A DNA stretch of 64,000 nt from CAZSDU01 sp963662525 (GTDB lineage: Bacteria > Bacteroidota > Bacteroidia > Bacteroidales > FEN-979). A model generated the notes under the pieces. It saw only the letters and a list, made by a program, of their open reading frames with translations, searched no databases and had not been told where the DNA came from. Each line of letters starts with the position of its first letter. Position 1 is the stretch's first letter. Made by a program: the position numbers and the translations under genes. The stretch is from contig OY759717.1 of the NCBI GenBank assembly GCA_963662525.1, positions 2,418,001 through 2,482,000 of the forward strand, read 5' to 3'. Below are positions 34,983 to 44,810 of the stretch, one piece after another.

Positions 34983-35990
34983 ATGGATAAGTCAGGAAAT
35001 TATAAAAAGCTCTTTGGAAGTTTTAATAATCTGAAAATCATGATTATCGGCGATGTCATGGTGGACTCTTACCTCTGGGGGAAAGTGGAAAGAATTTCCG
35101 CTGAAGCGCCTATCCCTATCGTTGCCCTCAGAAAAAGGGAAAATCGCATGGGAGGCGCTGCCAATGTTGCCATGAATATCAAAGCCATGGGCGCAAAACC
35201 TATACTGTGTTCTGTCATTGGTGCGGATGAAAAGGGAAGCCAGTTCCTTGAATTGCTGAAAAAGGAAAGAATCGACGATATCGGCATTGTCAGGAGTAAC
35301 AGAAGAATTACTACCACCAAATTCAGGATCTTCGGAAATAGCTATCAGATGCTCCGGGTCGATGAGGAAATTGAAAATGACCTGGCTGACAAAGATTTCC
35401 AAACGCTTCTCCGGGTCATTGACCAGATCCTTGAAAAAAATAAAGTGGATTGTATTATCTTCCAGGATTATGATAAGGGCGTACTTACACCAAAGCTGAT
35501 CAGGGAAGTAATCGAAAGAGCCGTAAAAAGAGGAATACCTACCGCAGTTGATCCCAAGAAGAAAAATTTTGAAACCTATCACTCAGTAACTTTATTCAAA
35601 CCCAACTTAAAAGAATTGAAGGAAGGAATAAAAACCGATAAGGATCTTGATGACAGGGAAACGATCATCCTGGAAGCCCAGGCTTTACGTGAAAGGCTTG
35701 GCGCAAGCTATATTCTGACCACCCTTTCGGAACAGGGCCTGATGATCAGCCTGAAAGATAAGCTGGACCAGAAAACAATCATGGTTCCTGCTCATATGCG
35801 CTTGGTTTCTGATGTTTCCGGCGCCGGCGATACGGTGATCAGCGTTGCCTCCCTTTGCCTGGCAATCGGTTGCACACCCTATGAAATTGCCTATATTTCC
35901 AATCTTGCCGGCGGAATCGTTTGTGAAGAAGTCGGTGTGGTTCCTGTCAATAAGGAAAAACTACTCAGAGAAGTTATGACCCTGCTTTAA
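34983..35990 (+). CDS. PfkB-type kinase, heptose 7-phosphate kinase (HldE/RfaE domain I)
   Basis: 335 residues from the ATG at 34983 (the frame is open upstream, but the kinase fold starts here). Resembles the RfaE/HldE first domain: MIIGDVMVDSYLWGKVERISAEAPIPI, GGAANVAMNI, and the GAGDT anion hole motif near the C-terminus with the catalytic aspartate. Phosphorylates heptose 7-phosphate in LPS heptose synthesis or a related sugar kinase role. No nucleotidyltransferase domain is fused, unlike E. coli HldE. Confidence 0.85.
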   Translation: MDKSGNYKKLFGSFNNLKIMIIGDVMVDSYLWGKVERISAEAPIPIVALRKRENRMGGAANVAMNIKAMGAKPILCSVIGADEKGSQFLELLKKERIDDIGIVRSNRRITTTKFRIFGNSYQMLRVDEEIENDLADKDFQTLLRVIDQILEKNKVDCIIFQDYDKGVLTPKLIREVIERAVKRGIPTAVDPKKKNFETYHSVTLFKPNLKELKEGIKTDKDLDDRETIILEAQALRERLGASYILTTLSEQGLMISLKDKLDQKTIMVPAHMRLVSDVSGAGDTVISVASLCLAIGCTPYEIAYISNLAGGIVCEEVGVVPVNKEKLLREVMTLL

Positions 35991-35995
35991 ATCCC

Positions 35996-37216
35996 ATGGA
36001 AATCCATGCCGATGTGATCATTGTTGGGGCCGGTCCGGCCGGGACTATTGCTGCATATCACCTGGCCAGCCAGGGAATCTCTGTCCTCATTCTTGAAAAG
36101 TCAACCTTCCCCAGGTATAAAGTATGCGGAGGCGGACTTACCCATAAAATCCTTCACGAAATCCCATTTGACATCTCCTCTGTTTTCGAAGCAGAAATCC
36201 GTTCAATTCAGTTTTCCTGCAACCTTAAAGAGGTGTTTACCCGCTCCTCCGATGTGCCCCTGATGTACAGTACCATGCGCGATAAACTGGATGATCTGCT
36301 CCTGCGAAAAGCACAACAGGCCGGAGCCAGCGTTATCTTCGGAGAAAAGGTGATAAGCGTAGTGCAGACTACCAGTACAGCCAGCGTGATGACAAAAACA
36401 CAAACATATCATTCGCGACTGCTCATCGGTTCCGAAGGAGCTACCGGGATAGTAGCGAGGTCGGCCGGACTAAGGGATAATATCTTGAAAGGTCTGGCCT
36501 GGGAAGCTGAAATGGAACCGGCACCTGAAGCGCTCAGCAGATATTCTTCTGCCATCTTCCTCGACTGGGGTACCTTTCCGGGAGGCTATGGATGGGTTTT
36601 TCCGAAAAAGGATCATTTCTCCATAGGCGTTGGTGGTCCTGCCAGCCTTGTAAAAGGGATGATGCCCTATTATCATCGGTTTTTAGAATATTTTGAAGAT
36701 GCTGTCAGCCTGCCGGACAGGGGGTTGAGGGGTACATATCCTGCTTCCATCAAATCCTGGCCAATTCCTGTAAGAGTGAAAAAGAGTCTTTTTCATCATG
36801 GGAGGATTCTTGTTGCGGGAGATTCTGCAGGACTTACCGATGCGCTGACAGGAGAAGGAATATATTATGCGGTCAGGAGTGGTAAACTGGCGGCTGATGC
36901 CTGTTCCGGCTTTCTCAATGCAAAACAGAGCTCCCTGCAATCTTATTCCGAGCAGGTGAATGATGAACTGATGGATGAGTTGCTGGAAGCAAATAAAATC
37001 AAATATTTATTCAATACCGTACCTTTAAAGATTCATCATTTTGTACGCGACAGCGACCGTGCATGGACAGCTTTTGGAAAAGTTCTCCGGGGACAACGAA
37101 AATATGCCGATGTTCGTATGGGTTTTGGGAAATGGAAATTTTTATGGGGCGCTGCCTGTCTCCTGTCAAAATGGATTTCCGGCTGGAAAGAAAAAAAGTA
37201 TCAGGAAAATGGATAA
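35996..37216 (+). CDS. Geranylgeranyl reductase-like FAD-dependent oxidoreductase
   Basis: 406 residues: dinucleotide-binding motif VIIVGAGPAGTIAAYHLA at the N-terminus, KVCGGGLTHK (the conserved cysteine region of GGR family), and GDSAGLTDALTGEGIYYAVRSG, the second FAD contact. Family members reduce isoprenoid double bonds of lipids or quinones. Overlaps the SDR gene by 8 bp, so the two are translationally coupled. Confidence 0.88.
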   Translation: MEIHADVIIVGAGPAGTIAAYHLASQGISVLILEKSTFPRYKVCGGGLTHKILHEIPFDISSVFEAEIRSIQFSCNLKEVFTRSSDVPLMYSTMRDKLDDLLLRKAQQAGASVIFGEKVISVVQTTSTASVMTKTQTYHSRLLIGSEGATGIVARSAGLRDNILKGLAWEAEMEPAPEALSRYSSAIFLDWGTFPGGYGWVFPKKDHFSIGVGGPASLVKGMMPYYHRFLEYFEDAVSLPDRGLRGTYPASIKSWPIPVRVKKSLFHHGRILVAGDSAGLTDALTGEGIYYAVRSGKLAADACSGFLNAKQSSLQSYSEQVNDELMDELLEANKIKYLFNTVPLKIHHFVRDSDRAWTAFGKVLRGQRKYADVRMGFGKWKFLWGAACLLSKWISGWKEKKYQENG

Positions 37217-38015
37217 GGTCATTTTAATCACCGGAAGTGCTGGCGGACTTGGCAGGGCCCTGGCAGAGAAGTATCTGAAGGAGGGCTGGTGGGTCATTGC
37301 GACTGACGTTGATGAATTGTCCATGGCGGATATCGATCAGCATCAGCAGTCCTGGGTACTACGGATGGACGTAACTTCCGATGTTTCTGTGAAAACTGCT
37401 TTTGAGAAAGTTCATTCGGCTGACCTCCAGCTTGACCTGATCATCAACAATGCGGGCATTGACCGGTATTTCCCATTGTCAGAAGCTCCGGTTGACTCTT
37501 TCCGGAAAATTTTCGAGGTGAATCTTTTTGGCGCCTACAGGGTAAATCAGATCTTTCTGCCACTGGTTAAAAGTCCTGGAGGCAGAATCATTCATATCGG
37601 CTCGGAAAGTCTTAACCTTACCGTCCCTTTCATGACCTATCCGATAACAAAAAAAGCTCTTGAAGGATATGCCAAAGCCCTCAGGCTGGAATTGGGCTTT
37701 CATGGAATCGATGTGGTGGTGATTCGCCCGGGAGCCATCCGTACTCCATTGCTGGAACAGGTTTCCGGGATTAAAGATGCATCAGCAGGATGGAAGCTGT
37801 CTCAACAGTTTGTGAAATTTGCAGATGGTGCGGTTAAAGAAATCGGAAAATCCATCACCCCTGTTCAAGCCGCTGATTTTATTTATCGTGTATCCCATAT
37901 CCCGCATCCCGCTTCCGTTTATAAAATCAACAACAGCCTGCAACTAAGGATTGCAGCATTATTGCCATTTTCTATTCTTGAAAAGGAGATCAGACGCCGG
38001 TTAAAAGTGACTTAA
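37209..38015 (+). CDS. SDR family NAD(P)-dependent oxidoreductase
   Basis: 268 residues from the ATG at 37209. Rossmann TGSAGGLG (TGxxxGxG), NNAG, catalytic Ser in HIGSESLNL and Tyr/Lys in YPITK (YxxxK). Classical short-chain dehydrogenase; substrate unknown, possibly a lipid or sugar intermediate with the coupled GGR-like enzyme. 3' end overlaps the convergent yqeY by 26 bp. Confidence 0.9.
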   Translation: MDKVILITGSAGGLGRALAEKYLKEGWWVIATDVDELSMADIDQHQQSWVLRMDVTSDVSVKTAFEKVHSADLQLDLIINNAGIDRYFPLSEAPVDSFRKIFEVNLFGAYRVNQIFLPLVKSPGGRIIHIGSESLNLTVPFMTYPITKKALEGYAKALRLELGFHGIDVVVIRPGAIRTPLLEQVSGIKDASAGWKLSQQFVKFADGAVKEIGKSITPVQAADFIYRVSHIPHPASVYKINNSLQLRIAALLPFSILEKEIRRRLKVT

Positions 38016-38445
38016 CAACTTCAGAGATCATTTTGTTATCTGCTTTTCCGGCCAATTCTCTGGAAGCCATACCCATCACTTTACCCATGTCTTTTATCGA
38101 GACAGCTGCGGTTTGTTCAATTATTTTCCGGATGATTCCAGTGACTTCCTCTACGGATATTTGCTTAGGCAGGTAGGTTTCAATGATGCCGGCTTCAAAA
38201 AGCTCTTTTTTCGACAGATCTTCCCTGTTTCCGCTTTGATAGATCTCTGCGGACTCCTTTCTTTGCTTGACCAGCTTCTGCAGTATCTTCAGTTCAACGG
38301 CTTCAGGGATATCTCCACTGCCCCCTTCTTTTGTCTTTTCAAGTAAAATGGCTGCTTTTATGGCACGGAGGGCCTCCAGTTTTTCGGAGTCCCTGGCCAG
38401 CATTGTTACCTTAATGTCCTCGTTGATTTTACTTTCCAGACTCAT
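37990..38445 (-). CDS. GatB/YqeY domain-containing protein
   Basis: 151 residues, the stand-alone YqeY family related to the tRNA-binding tail of GatB. Seen: SLESKINEDIKVTMLARDSEKLEALRAIKAAI and the C-terminal helical KDMGKVMGMASRELAGKADNKMISEVVKSLL. Function in translation is assumed, not proven. It shares one base with the ftsZ stop and is the last gene of the dcw operon. Confidence 0.9.
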   Translation of the reverse strand: MSLESKINEDIKVTMLARDSEKLEALRAIKAAILLEKTKEGGSGDIPEAVELKILQKLVKQRKESAEIYQSGNREDLSKKELFEAGIIETYLPKQISVEEVTGIIRKIIEQTAAVSIKDMGKVMGMASRELAGKADNKMISEVVKSLLTGV

Positions 38446-40052
38446 TAATCGACATTTTTATGAAGAAAAGAATTTTCGCTTTTCAGTTCTACCGATTTAT
38501 CCTGACCTTCCGACAAGCTGTAACGGGCTACCTGAGATTCAGAGGAAGGCGTGACATCATTCAGCTCAACATTTCGGCGTTTATAAGCAGGGATGTTTTC
38601 CAGTTCCTGTAAATTGGCTTCAATGGGTGTATGGGTCTTCAATTTTTCACTCAGCGACCTCAGCTTCAGTATCCTCTCATTGGCTTTCTTATTGAATTCG
38701 GTAAAGTCAGGTTCCATAGGCTTCTGAGGAGGGCTTATGGGCTCTTCCACCTCATCTGCCGGCTGGCTTTCATGTACCATCGTCTCCATTGGTTCGGGAA
38801 GGTAATCCGGTTCGGCCTTTTCTACTACAAATTCAAAAGTTCTCAGTGGCGCTTCCGGTACTTCTGTACTTTCATATTCAGGTTCCGGATGTGATTCGGC
38901 CTCCACAGGTTCCTGTGTGGAAGAAATGATCCGGATTTCTTCAAGTTCTTCATTCAGAAATGGCAGAACGGGCTCCTGGGGAACTTCCAGAATGCGTTTT
39001 TCAATTTTCGGAGGGGCAGCTGTTTCTCCGTAAAGGGTATGGATTTTCACGTCTTTTGGACGGGAAGGATCTTTCTCCTGGTGTTCTTTATCAAAACCGG
39101 TAGCAATGATGGTGACACTGATCTTATCGTCCAGGTCTTCATCGAACCCATTCCCCCAAATCACCTCCGCGGTCGATTTTGTCTTTCGCTGTATGAAATC
39201 AGTAATCTCTGTTACCTCATCCATGGTGATTTCATCCTTGCCGGATCCAATATAAAGGAGGAGATTACGGGCGCCCTCGATATCGTTATTGTCGAGTAAG
39301 GGAGAGCTGAGCGCATCTTCAACAGCATGCAGCGCACGATCAGCGCCACTGGCAACACCTGTCCCCATGATAGCAACCCCGCTGTCTTTCATGACCGTCT
39401 TGACGTCTTCAAAATCAACATTAATGTAACCTGCCACCGTGATGATCTCGGCTATGCCTTTGGCAGCAGTGGTCAGGACATTATCGGCCCGGGTAAAGGC
39501 TTCGGAAAGTCTGAGATCGCCACACAGTTCGCGCAGCTTATCGTTGCTGATGATCAGTAAAGCATCCACATGTTGCTTGAGTGCCCGGATGCCCTCTTCG
39601 GCAAACTGACGTCGTTTCCTGCCTTCAAAAGCAAAAGGAATGGTAACGATCCCGACAGTGAGGATGTCCATTTCTTTTGAAATCTGGGCAATTACCGGTG
39701 CGGCACCGGTACCGGTACCTCCCCCCAAACCTGCAGTTACGAAAAGCATCTTGGTACCCTTGCCCAGTACCTCCTTGAGTTCTTCGGTGTTTTCCAGGGC
39801 TGCATTTCTTCCCACGGAAGGTACAGCTCCGGCACCCAGGCCACTGGTCAGATTGGCTCCCAGCTGGATCCTGGTCGGAACAGGGCTGGACTCCATCGCT
39901 TGCGCATCTGTATTGCAGATGATGAAGTCAACTCCCTTGATTCCCTGGCGGTACATATGGTTAACAGCATTGCTGCCGCCTCCGCCTACTCCGATTACTT
40001 TGATGATAGATGACTGGTTCTTAGGTAAATCAAACTTTAACATATCGGCCAT
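38445..40052 (-). CDS. ftsZ: Cell division protein FtsZ
   Basis: 535 residues, longer than E. coli FtsZ through a C-terminal extension of about 200 residues of low complexity (rich in P/E/S), as in other Bacteroidota. Seen: GGGGSNAVNHMYRQGI (T1), GLGGGTGTGAAPVIA (the GTP-binding tubulin signature), DFADVK-like T6/T7 region and the C-terminal conserved peptide region near the end. Polymerises at mid-cell with GTP. Ends one base into yqeY. Confidence 0.96.
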   Translation of the reverse strand: MADMLKFDLPKNQSSIIKVIGVGGGGSNAVNHMYRQGIKGVDFIICNTDAQAMESSPVPTRIQLGANLTSGLGAGAVPSVGRNAALENTEELKEVLGKGTKMLFVTAGLGGGTGTGAAPVIAQISKEMDILTVGIVTIPFAFEGRKRRQFAEEGIRALKQHVDALLIISNDKLRELCGDLRLSEAFTRADNVLTTAAKGIAEIITVAGYINVDFEDVKTVMKDSGVAIMGTGVASGADRALHAVEDALSSPLLDNNDIEGARNLLLYIGSGKDEITMDEVTEITDFIQRKTKSTAEVIWGNGFDEDLDDKISVTIIATGFDKEHQEKDPSRPKDVKIHTLYGETAAPPKIEKRILEVPQEPVLPFLNEELEEIRIISSTQEPVEAESHPEPEYESTEVPEAPLRTFEFVVEKAEPDYLPEPMETMVHESQPADEVEEPISPPQKPMEPDFTEFNKKANERILKLRSLSEKLKTHTPIEANLQELENIPAYKRRNVELNDVTPSSESQVARYSLSEGQDKSVELKSENSFLHKNVD

Positions 40053-40150
40053 GATGGTCTGGTTTTTTATCCAATTAAAATTAAATAGAAAGGGTTTACA
40101 AAGTGATTGTTGTTCGGTTTTTTATTAACAGTTTAATTGTTAATAGCGGT

Positions 40151-41485
40151 TTACTCGATATCTTCCTCTTCAAAGATGTTCCGGATCTTCTCTAAGAACT
40201 TCTGGGTGAAGCTTCCCTGCTGCTTGTTCGGGTCCTTTTGTTTCTTTTCCCTGACCTTTTTTTGTTTTCCACTGGGCTTTTCCGGGATCTCTTCTATAAC
40301 AGGTTCCTCCTTGATTTTTACGACTTCTTTTTCGTACCTTCCGATGCCTTCAATCACTAGTCCGATGCCGGTGGCATACATGGGACTGGCCATTTCCGGA
40401 GGCACATCACTCGACAGATGCTCATTGGGATAACCGATCCTGGTATCAAGTCCGGTAAGAAACTCAGCCAGCTGTGCCACATGTTTCAGCTGAGCTCCAC
40501 CCCCGGTGAGAACGATACCTCCAATCAGTTTCTTTTCATACCCCGAATTCTTGATTTCGTAATATACATGTTCAATGATCTCCTCCATCCTTGCCTGAAT
40601 GATAGAAGCCAGGTTTTTCAGGCTGATTTCCTTTGGTGTCCGGCCTCGCAGACCAGGGATGGCAACGATCTCTTCTTCCCTGTTTTCCCGGGCAAGGGCT
40701 GAACCAAATTTAACTTTCAGTTCTTCGGCATGTTTCTTGATGATGGAGCAACCTTCCTTTACGTCTTCCGTAATGATATCCCCACCCAGAGGAATTACCG
40801 CCGTATGCCTGATGATCCCTTCATGAAAAATAGCAATGTCGGAAGTACCTCCGCCGATGTCAACCAGAACAACACCTGCTTCTTTTTCTTCTTCGCTCAA
40901 TACCGATTCTGCAGATGCAATCGGTTCAAGGATAAGTTCGACAACTTCCAGTCCGGCCCTCCGCACACATTTGTAAATATTCTTTGCAGCGGCTGTCTGC
41001 CCGATAATAATATGGAAATTAGCCTCCAGGGAACTGCCATTCATTCCCCTGGGCTGACGGATCCCATGATCGCCGTCAATACTGAATTCCTGAGGGATGA
41101 CATCCAGGATTTCCTCACCGGGATTCATGTTCAGGTTATACATGGAATTGCAGAGCTTATCCACATCCTCCTGGCTGATCTCGGATTCATTGTCCTCCCT
41201 GATCATGCTGCCTCTGTGCTGAAGACTTTTAATGTGTTGCCCGGCGATTCCTACATTCACAAATTTTATATCCACGCCCGATTTGATCGCGGCTTCAGCT
41301 ACCGCCTCTTTGATGGACTGAACAGTGTTGTCTATATTTGCAACGACCCCACGCTTAACGCCAATGGAAGGAACTTTTCCATAGCCCAGGATTTCAATTT
41401 TCCCGTGTTCATTTTTCCGGCCGACAATGACCGCTATTTTTGTTGTGCCGATATCAAGACCGACAATGATGCCTGAGTTTTTCAT
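40151..41485 (-). CDS. ftsA: Cell division protein FtsA
   Basis: 444 residues, actin-like ATPase that anchors FtsZ to the membrane. Seen: GLDIGTTKIAVIVG, GGGTSDIAIFH, GGGAQLKHVAQLAEFLTG and a C-terminal amphipathic tail after a basic/proline-rich linker. 6 bp after ftsQ and 98 bp before ftsZ. Confidence 0.95.
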   Translation of the reverse strand: MKNSGIIVGLDIGTTKIAVIVGRKNEHGKIEILGYGKVPSIGVKRGVVANIDNTVQSIKEAVAEAAIKSGVDIKFVNVGIAGQHIKSLQHRGSMIREDNESEISQEDVDKLCNSMYNLNMNPGEEILDVIPQEFSIDGDHGIRQPRGMNGSSLEANFHIIIGQTAAAKNIYKCVRRAGLEVVELILEPIASAESVLSEEEKEAGVVLVDIGGGTSDIAIFHEGIIRHTAVIPLGGDIITEDVKEGCSIIKKHAEELKVKFGSALARENREEEIVAIPGLRGRTPKEISLKNLASIIQARMEEIIEHVYYEIKNSGYEKKLIGGIVLTGGGAQLKHVAQLAEFLTGLDTRIGYPNEHLSSDVPPEMASPMYATGIGLVIEGIGRYEKEVVKIKEEPVIEEIPEKPSGKQKKVREKKQKDPNKQQGSFTQKFLEKIRNIFEEEDIE

Positions 41486-41491
41486 GGTATT

Positions 41492-42295
41492 TTATAGTTT
41501 TGAACAAACCACTTGGTTCTTGAATTTTATATTGATGACATGATATTTATTCCAACCTATTTTTTCCAGTCCATGCGTATAGAATAACCGGAGTTTTGTG
41601 AACTTTTCCTCCATTCCTTCAATGTCACCAAGGAGAATGACATGGGCTCCGAGCCTTGGAATCAATTCAAATTCCCCCTCCTCGTTAACATATATCTGAT
41701 CAATCCTGTTTTTCAGATCTTTGTCCCGCGAAATGAACATCGCCAGCTTATAAAGCCTGGTCAGCAAAGAATCGGCATATACAGAATCAGAAAGGGCAAG
41801 CACATTGATCCTGCGGTTTTTATTGTTGATATAGGAGTCGTTAATATTTCCATTGGCCACCAGTACCCTGGCCGGAAAACGCGGGTTCAGGGGCAACAGG
41901 GTCCCCGAACCGTCAAGGTAAAAGCTTTCGAATTTCTTATTGATAACGCGAAGGACAGGCTCCCGTTGCCTGATTTCTATAAAAACATCAGCTTTATTAT
42001 TTGTATAAACTTTCACCCTTTCAATATATGGCTGCTGCCGGATGGTGTTTTCAATCCTGGCAGTATTCACCCATCCCAATGGTTTCCCTGCCAGATTTCC
42101 ATTGGTACGCCTGATCAGGGAATCGACATCCTGGGTTGTGATCAGCAAATCGGCTTTCCCATAATCAATGCTGATATTGATCTTTCTGCAGGGTCGGTCA
42201 TATTGCTCTGCTTCCACAAATCCTATCAGTACTCCGGCACCGGCGATCAGCAATATCCACATCAGGAGAAATAATATTTTCAGGAATCTCTTCAT
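41492..42295 (-). CDS. ftsQ: Cell division protein FtsQ/DivIB
   Basis: 267 residues, one N-terminal transmembrane helix (about 6-26), then a POTRA-like segment (INISIDYGKADLLITTQDVDSLIRR) and the FtsQ beta domain. Scaffold of the divisome in the periplasm. Start overlaps the murC end by 4 bp (ATGA-type coupling). Confidence 0.9.
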   Translation of the reverse strand: MKRFLKILFLLMWILLIAGAGVLIGFVEAEQYDRPCRKINISIDYGKADLLITTQDVDSLIRRTNGNLAGKPLGWVNTARIENTIRQQPYIERVKVYTNNKADVFIEIRQREPVLRVINKKFESFYLDGSGTLLPLNPRFPARVLVANGNINDSYINNKNRRINVLALSDSVYADSLLTRLYKLAMFISRDKDLKNRIDQIYVNEEGEFELIPRLGAHVILLGDIEGMEEKFTKLRLFYTHGLEKIGWNKYHVINIKFKNQVVCSKL

Positions 42296-43698
42296 GTTTT
42301 TTCCTCCTCTTTCCCGAAAATCATGGAAATTGGCTGCACCAGCTGATCAATATCCCCTGCACCAAGGGTCAGCAGAACCTGGGGGCAATGTGCTTCAATT
42401 TCCAGCAGCAATTGTTGCTTTGATAGCAATTTCTTCTGGTCAAGGTGTACCTTTCCCAGCAGCATTTCAGCATCCACGCCAGGAATGGGCTTTTCCCTTG
42501 CAGGATAAATGTCGAGGAGGATAAGTTCGTCGAGCAGCTCGAGACTACGGGCAAAATCATCGGCCAGATCGCGGGTTCGTGAAAACAGATGAGGCTGGAA
42601 AATCCCGCTGACTTTTTTATCCGGAAATAGTTCTTTGGCTGCGCTGATACAAGCCCGGAGTTCCTCTGGATGATGCGCGTAATCATCGATATAAACAAAA
42701 TCATCACGCATGATCCTTACATCAAACCGGCGCTGAACACCCTGGTAACTCCGCAGTGCTTGTGACATCAGGGTTTTATCTATGCCGAGCAAATATCCGA
42801 CCGACAGGGCAGCAATGGCATTTTCGAGGTTGAAAAGACCCGGTACACCCAATACCAGATTACGGATAACTTCAGTAGGAGTAACAAAATCGAAATGAAG
42901 CAGCCCGCCGGTTAACCTGATGTTCCTGGCAAAAAAGCTGGCATCCTGATGGAGGGAATAGGCATATTCATTATAAGCATGCTTCCTGACCGGCTTGACC
43001 TGTGTCCCCAGTTTCATGATCAATGTGCCATGGTCAACGATATTGGCCGTAAATTCAGCGAAGGTTCTTTTTAGTGCATCATGATTCCCGTAGATATCCA
43101 TATGGTCGGCATCGGCTGAGGTAACGATGGCAATATATGGATTCAGCCGGAGAAATGATTTATCATATTCATCAGCCTCAACCACACAATAAACGGGTTG
43201 ATCCTTGGTGTCAATCCCTGAATTCCTGACCCCTTTGGAACAGAGGAAATTGGTGTCGTAATTTTTTGAAATTCCGCCAAGGAATGCCAGCATTTCGATA
43301 TCGGCGGTCATCAGCAGGTGCGCAATGAGCGTGGAAGTAGTGGTTTTTCCATGGGTGCCGGCAACAGCGATGGTTTTATATTTTCCGGAGATCATTCCCA
43401 GGACTTCTGCTCTTTTTTTCATGGGAATACCTTTTTCCATGAAATATCTGAATTCCGGATGATCACTGGGAATTGCCGGAGTATAAACAACAAGATCTAT
43501 TTCCTTGGGAATATTTTTCAGTTCCTCATCAAAATGAATACTCATTCCTTCAGCGCTCAGCATATCGGTAAGCGATGATGAGGTCCGGTCGTATCCTGAA
43601 ACACTTACTCCTCTGTATACGAAATACCTTGCCAGGGCGCTCATTCCGATGCCTCCGATGCCCAGAAAATATACCGATTTAAAGGAATCAGGATTCAT
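42292..43698 (-). CDS. murC: UDP-N-acetylmuramate--L-alanine ligase
   Basis: 468 residues, full length. Adds L-Ala to UDP-MurNAc. Seen: YFLGIGGIGMSALARYF at the N-terminus (UDP site), VAGTHGKTTTSTLIAHLL (P-loop), VEADEYDKSFL, and YIDDYAHHPEELRA in the C-terminal domain. Overlaps murG by 11 bp and ftsQ by 4 bp. Confidence 0.96.
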   Translation of the reverse strand: MNPDSFKSVYFLGIGGIGMSALARYFVYRGVSVSGYDRTSSSLTDMLSAEGMSIHFDEELKNIPKEIDLVVYTPAIPSDHPEFRYFMEKGIPMKKRAEVLGMISGKYKTIAVAGTHGKTTTSTLIAHLLMTADIEMLAFLGGISKNYDTNFLCSKGVRNSGIDTKDQPVYCVVEADEYDKSFLRLNPYIAIVTSADADHMDIYGNHDALKRTFAEFTANIVDHGTLIMKLGTQVKPVRKHAYNEYAYSLHQDASFFARNIRLTGGLLHFDFVTPTEVIRNLVLGVPGLFNLENAIAALSVGYLLGIDKTLMSQALRSYQGVQRRFDVRIMRDDFVYIDDYAHHPEELRACISAAKELFPDKKVSGIFQPHLFSRTRDLADDFARSLELLDELILLDIYPAREKPIPGVDAEMLLGKVHLDQKKLLSKQQLLLEIEAHCPQVLLTLGAGDIDQLVQPISMIFGKEEEKT

Positions 43699-44809
43699 CT
43701 TTCGTTAATTTTAAAGCTTCTTTTGCAATTTTTTCAGCAGCATCAGGCTTGGCAAGTTTCCGGATCTGCTGGCTCAGCTCCTCTTGCAACCCGGGCGCAT
43801 TCAATAATTCTTCGAGCATGGTGCTTAGTTTTAGTACCGCTTCAGCATCCCTGACCAGCATGGCTGCCCTTTGTTCTACCAGGGCAAACGCGTTTTTTGT
43901 CTGATGATCCTCGGCAACATTGGGCGAAGGAATCAGGATAACCGGTTTCCCGACGGCACAAAGTTCTGAAATGGCAATGGCTCCGGCACGTGAAATAATA
44001 ATGTCGGCTGCAGAATAGGCCAGGTCCATACGATCAATGAAAGGCAGGATCACGGGTTGTGGTCTGCCTTTCGGACTGGCAGGATTGTGGCCTGCGGGTA
44101 ATTTGTACTTTTCATAATAGTATTTTCCGGTTTGCCAGAGTAACTGGTAATTTTCATTCCTGTTATCATTCTCCACCATTGCCTGTATAGCTTTATTGAT
44201 GGTTCCTGCTCCCAGACTTCCGCCAATGACCAGAATTACTTTTTTCGTTTCGCTCAAACCAAAATAGGTACGGGCTTCTTTTGTCTTACTTTCCAAACGG
44301 ATCAGATCCTGGCGGATAGGATTTCCCGTCAGGACGATCTTTTCGGCAGGAAAGAATTTCTTCATCCCATCATAAGCCACACAGATCCTCTGAACCTTGC
44401 TTCCCAGCAGCCGGTTGGTCACCCCGGGAAAGGAGTTCTGTTCCTGAATGAGGCATGGAATATCCATACGGGCAGCCATCCTCAGGGTGGGTCCGCTGGC
44501 ATAACCTCCAACGCCGATAACCACATCCGGATTGAATTTCCTGATGATCGACCGGGCTTTGAGCAGGCTTTTTACAAGTTTTACCGGGAAACTCAGGTTC
44601 TTCCATGTCATCCGGCGTTGAAAACCGATGATGGTCAGTCCTTCAATCATGTATCCGGCGGCAGGGACCTTTTCCATTTCCATGCGGCCCAGCGCACCGA
44701 TAAACAGTATCTCTGCCTCCTTTTCCAGGCTCCTGATGGCATTGGCAATAGCAATGGCAGGGAATACATGTCCCCCTGTTCCTCCTCCGCTGATAATGAT
44801 CCTGGTCAT
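43688..44809 (-). CDS. murG: UDP-N-acetylglucosamine--MurNAc-pentapeptide transferase
   Basis: 373 residues, GT-B glycosyltransferase that makes lipid II from lipid I at the inner membrane. Seen: GGGTGGHVFPAIAIA (G loop 1), GVGGYASGPTLRMA, LIQEQNSFPGVTNRL, GGSLGAGTINKA (G loop 3) and SRAGAIAISELCAVGKP. One base after ftsW. Confidence 0.96.
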   Translation of the reverse strand: MTRIIISGGGTGGHVFPAIAIANAIRSLEKEAEILFIGALGRMEMEKVPAAGYMIEGLTIIGFQRRMTWKNLSFPVKLVKSLLKARSIIRKFNPDVVIGVGGYASGPTLRMAARMDIPCLIQEQNSFPGVTNRLLGSKVQRICVAYDGMKKFFPAEKIVLTGNPIRQDLIRLESKTKEARTYFGLSETKKVILVIGGSLGAGTINKAIQAMVENDNRNENYQLLWQTGKYYYEKYKLPAGHNPASPKGRPQPVILPFIDRMDLAYSAADIIISRAGAIAISELCAVGKPVILIPSPNVAEDHQTKNAFALVEQRAAMLVRDAEAVLKLSTMLEELLNAPGLQEELSQQIRKLAKPDAAEKIAKEALKLTKDES

Positions 44810-44810
44810 A

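Noticed and set aside
37041..37208. N-terminal extension of the SDR
   Set aside because: Overlaps the reductase gene; the Rossmann motif starts right after the ATG at 37209.
40730..42274. Long open frames opposite ftsA and ftsQ
   Set aside because: Shadow frames of strongly conserved division genes.
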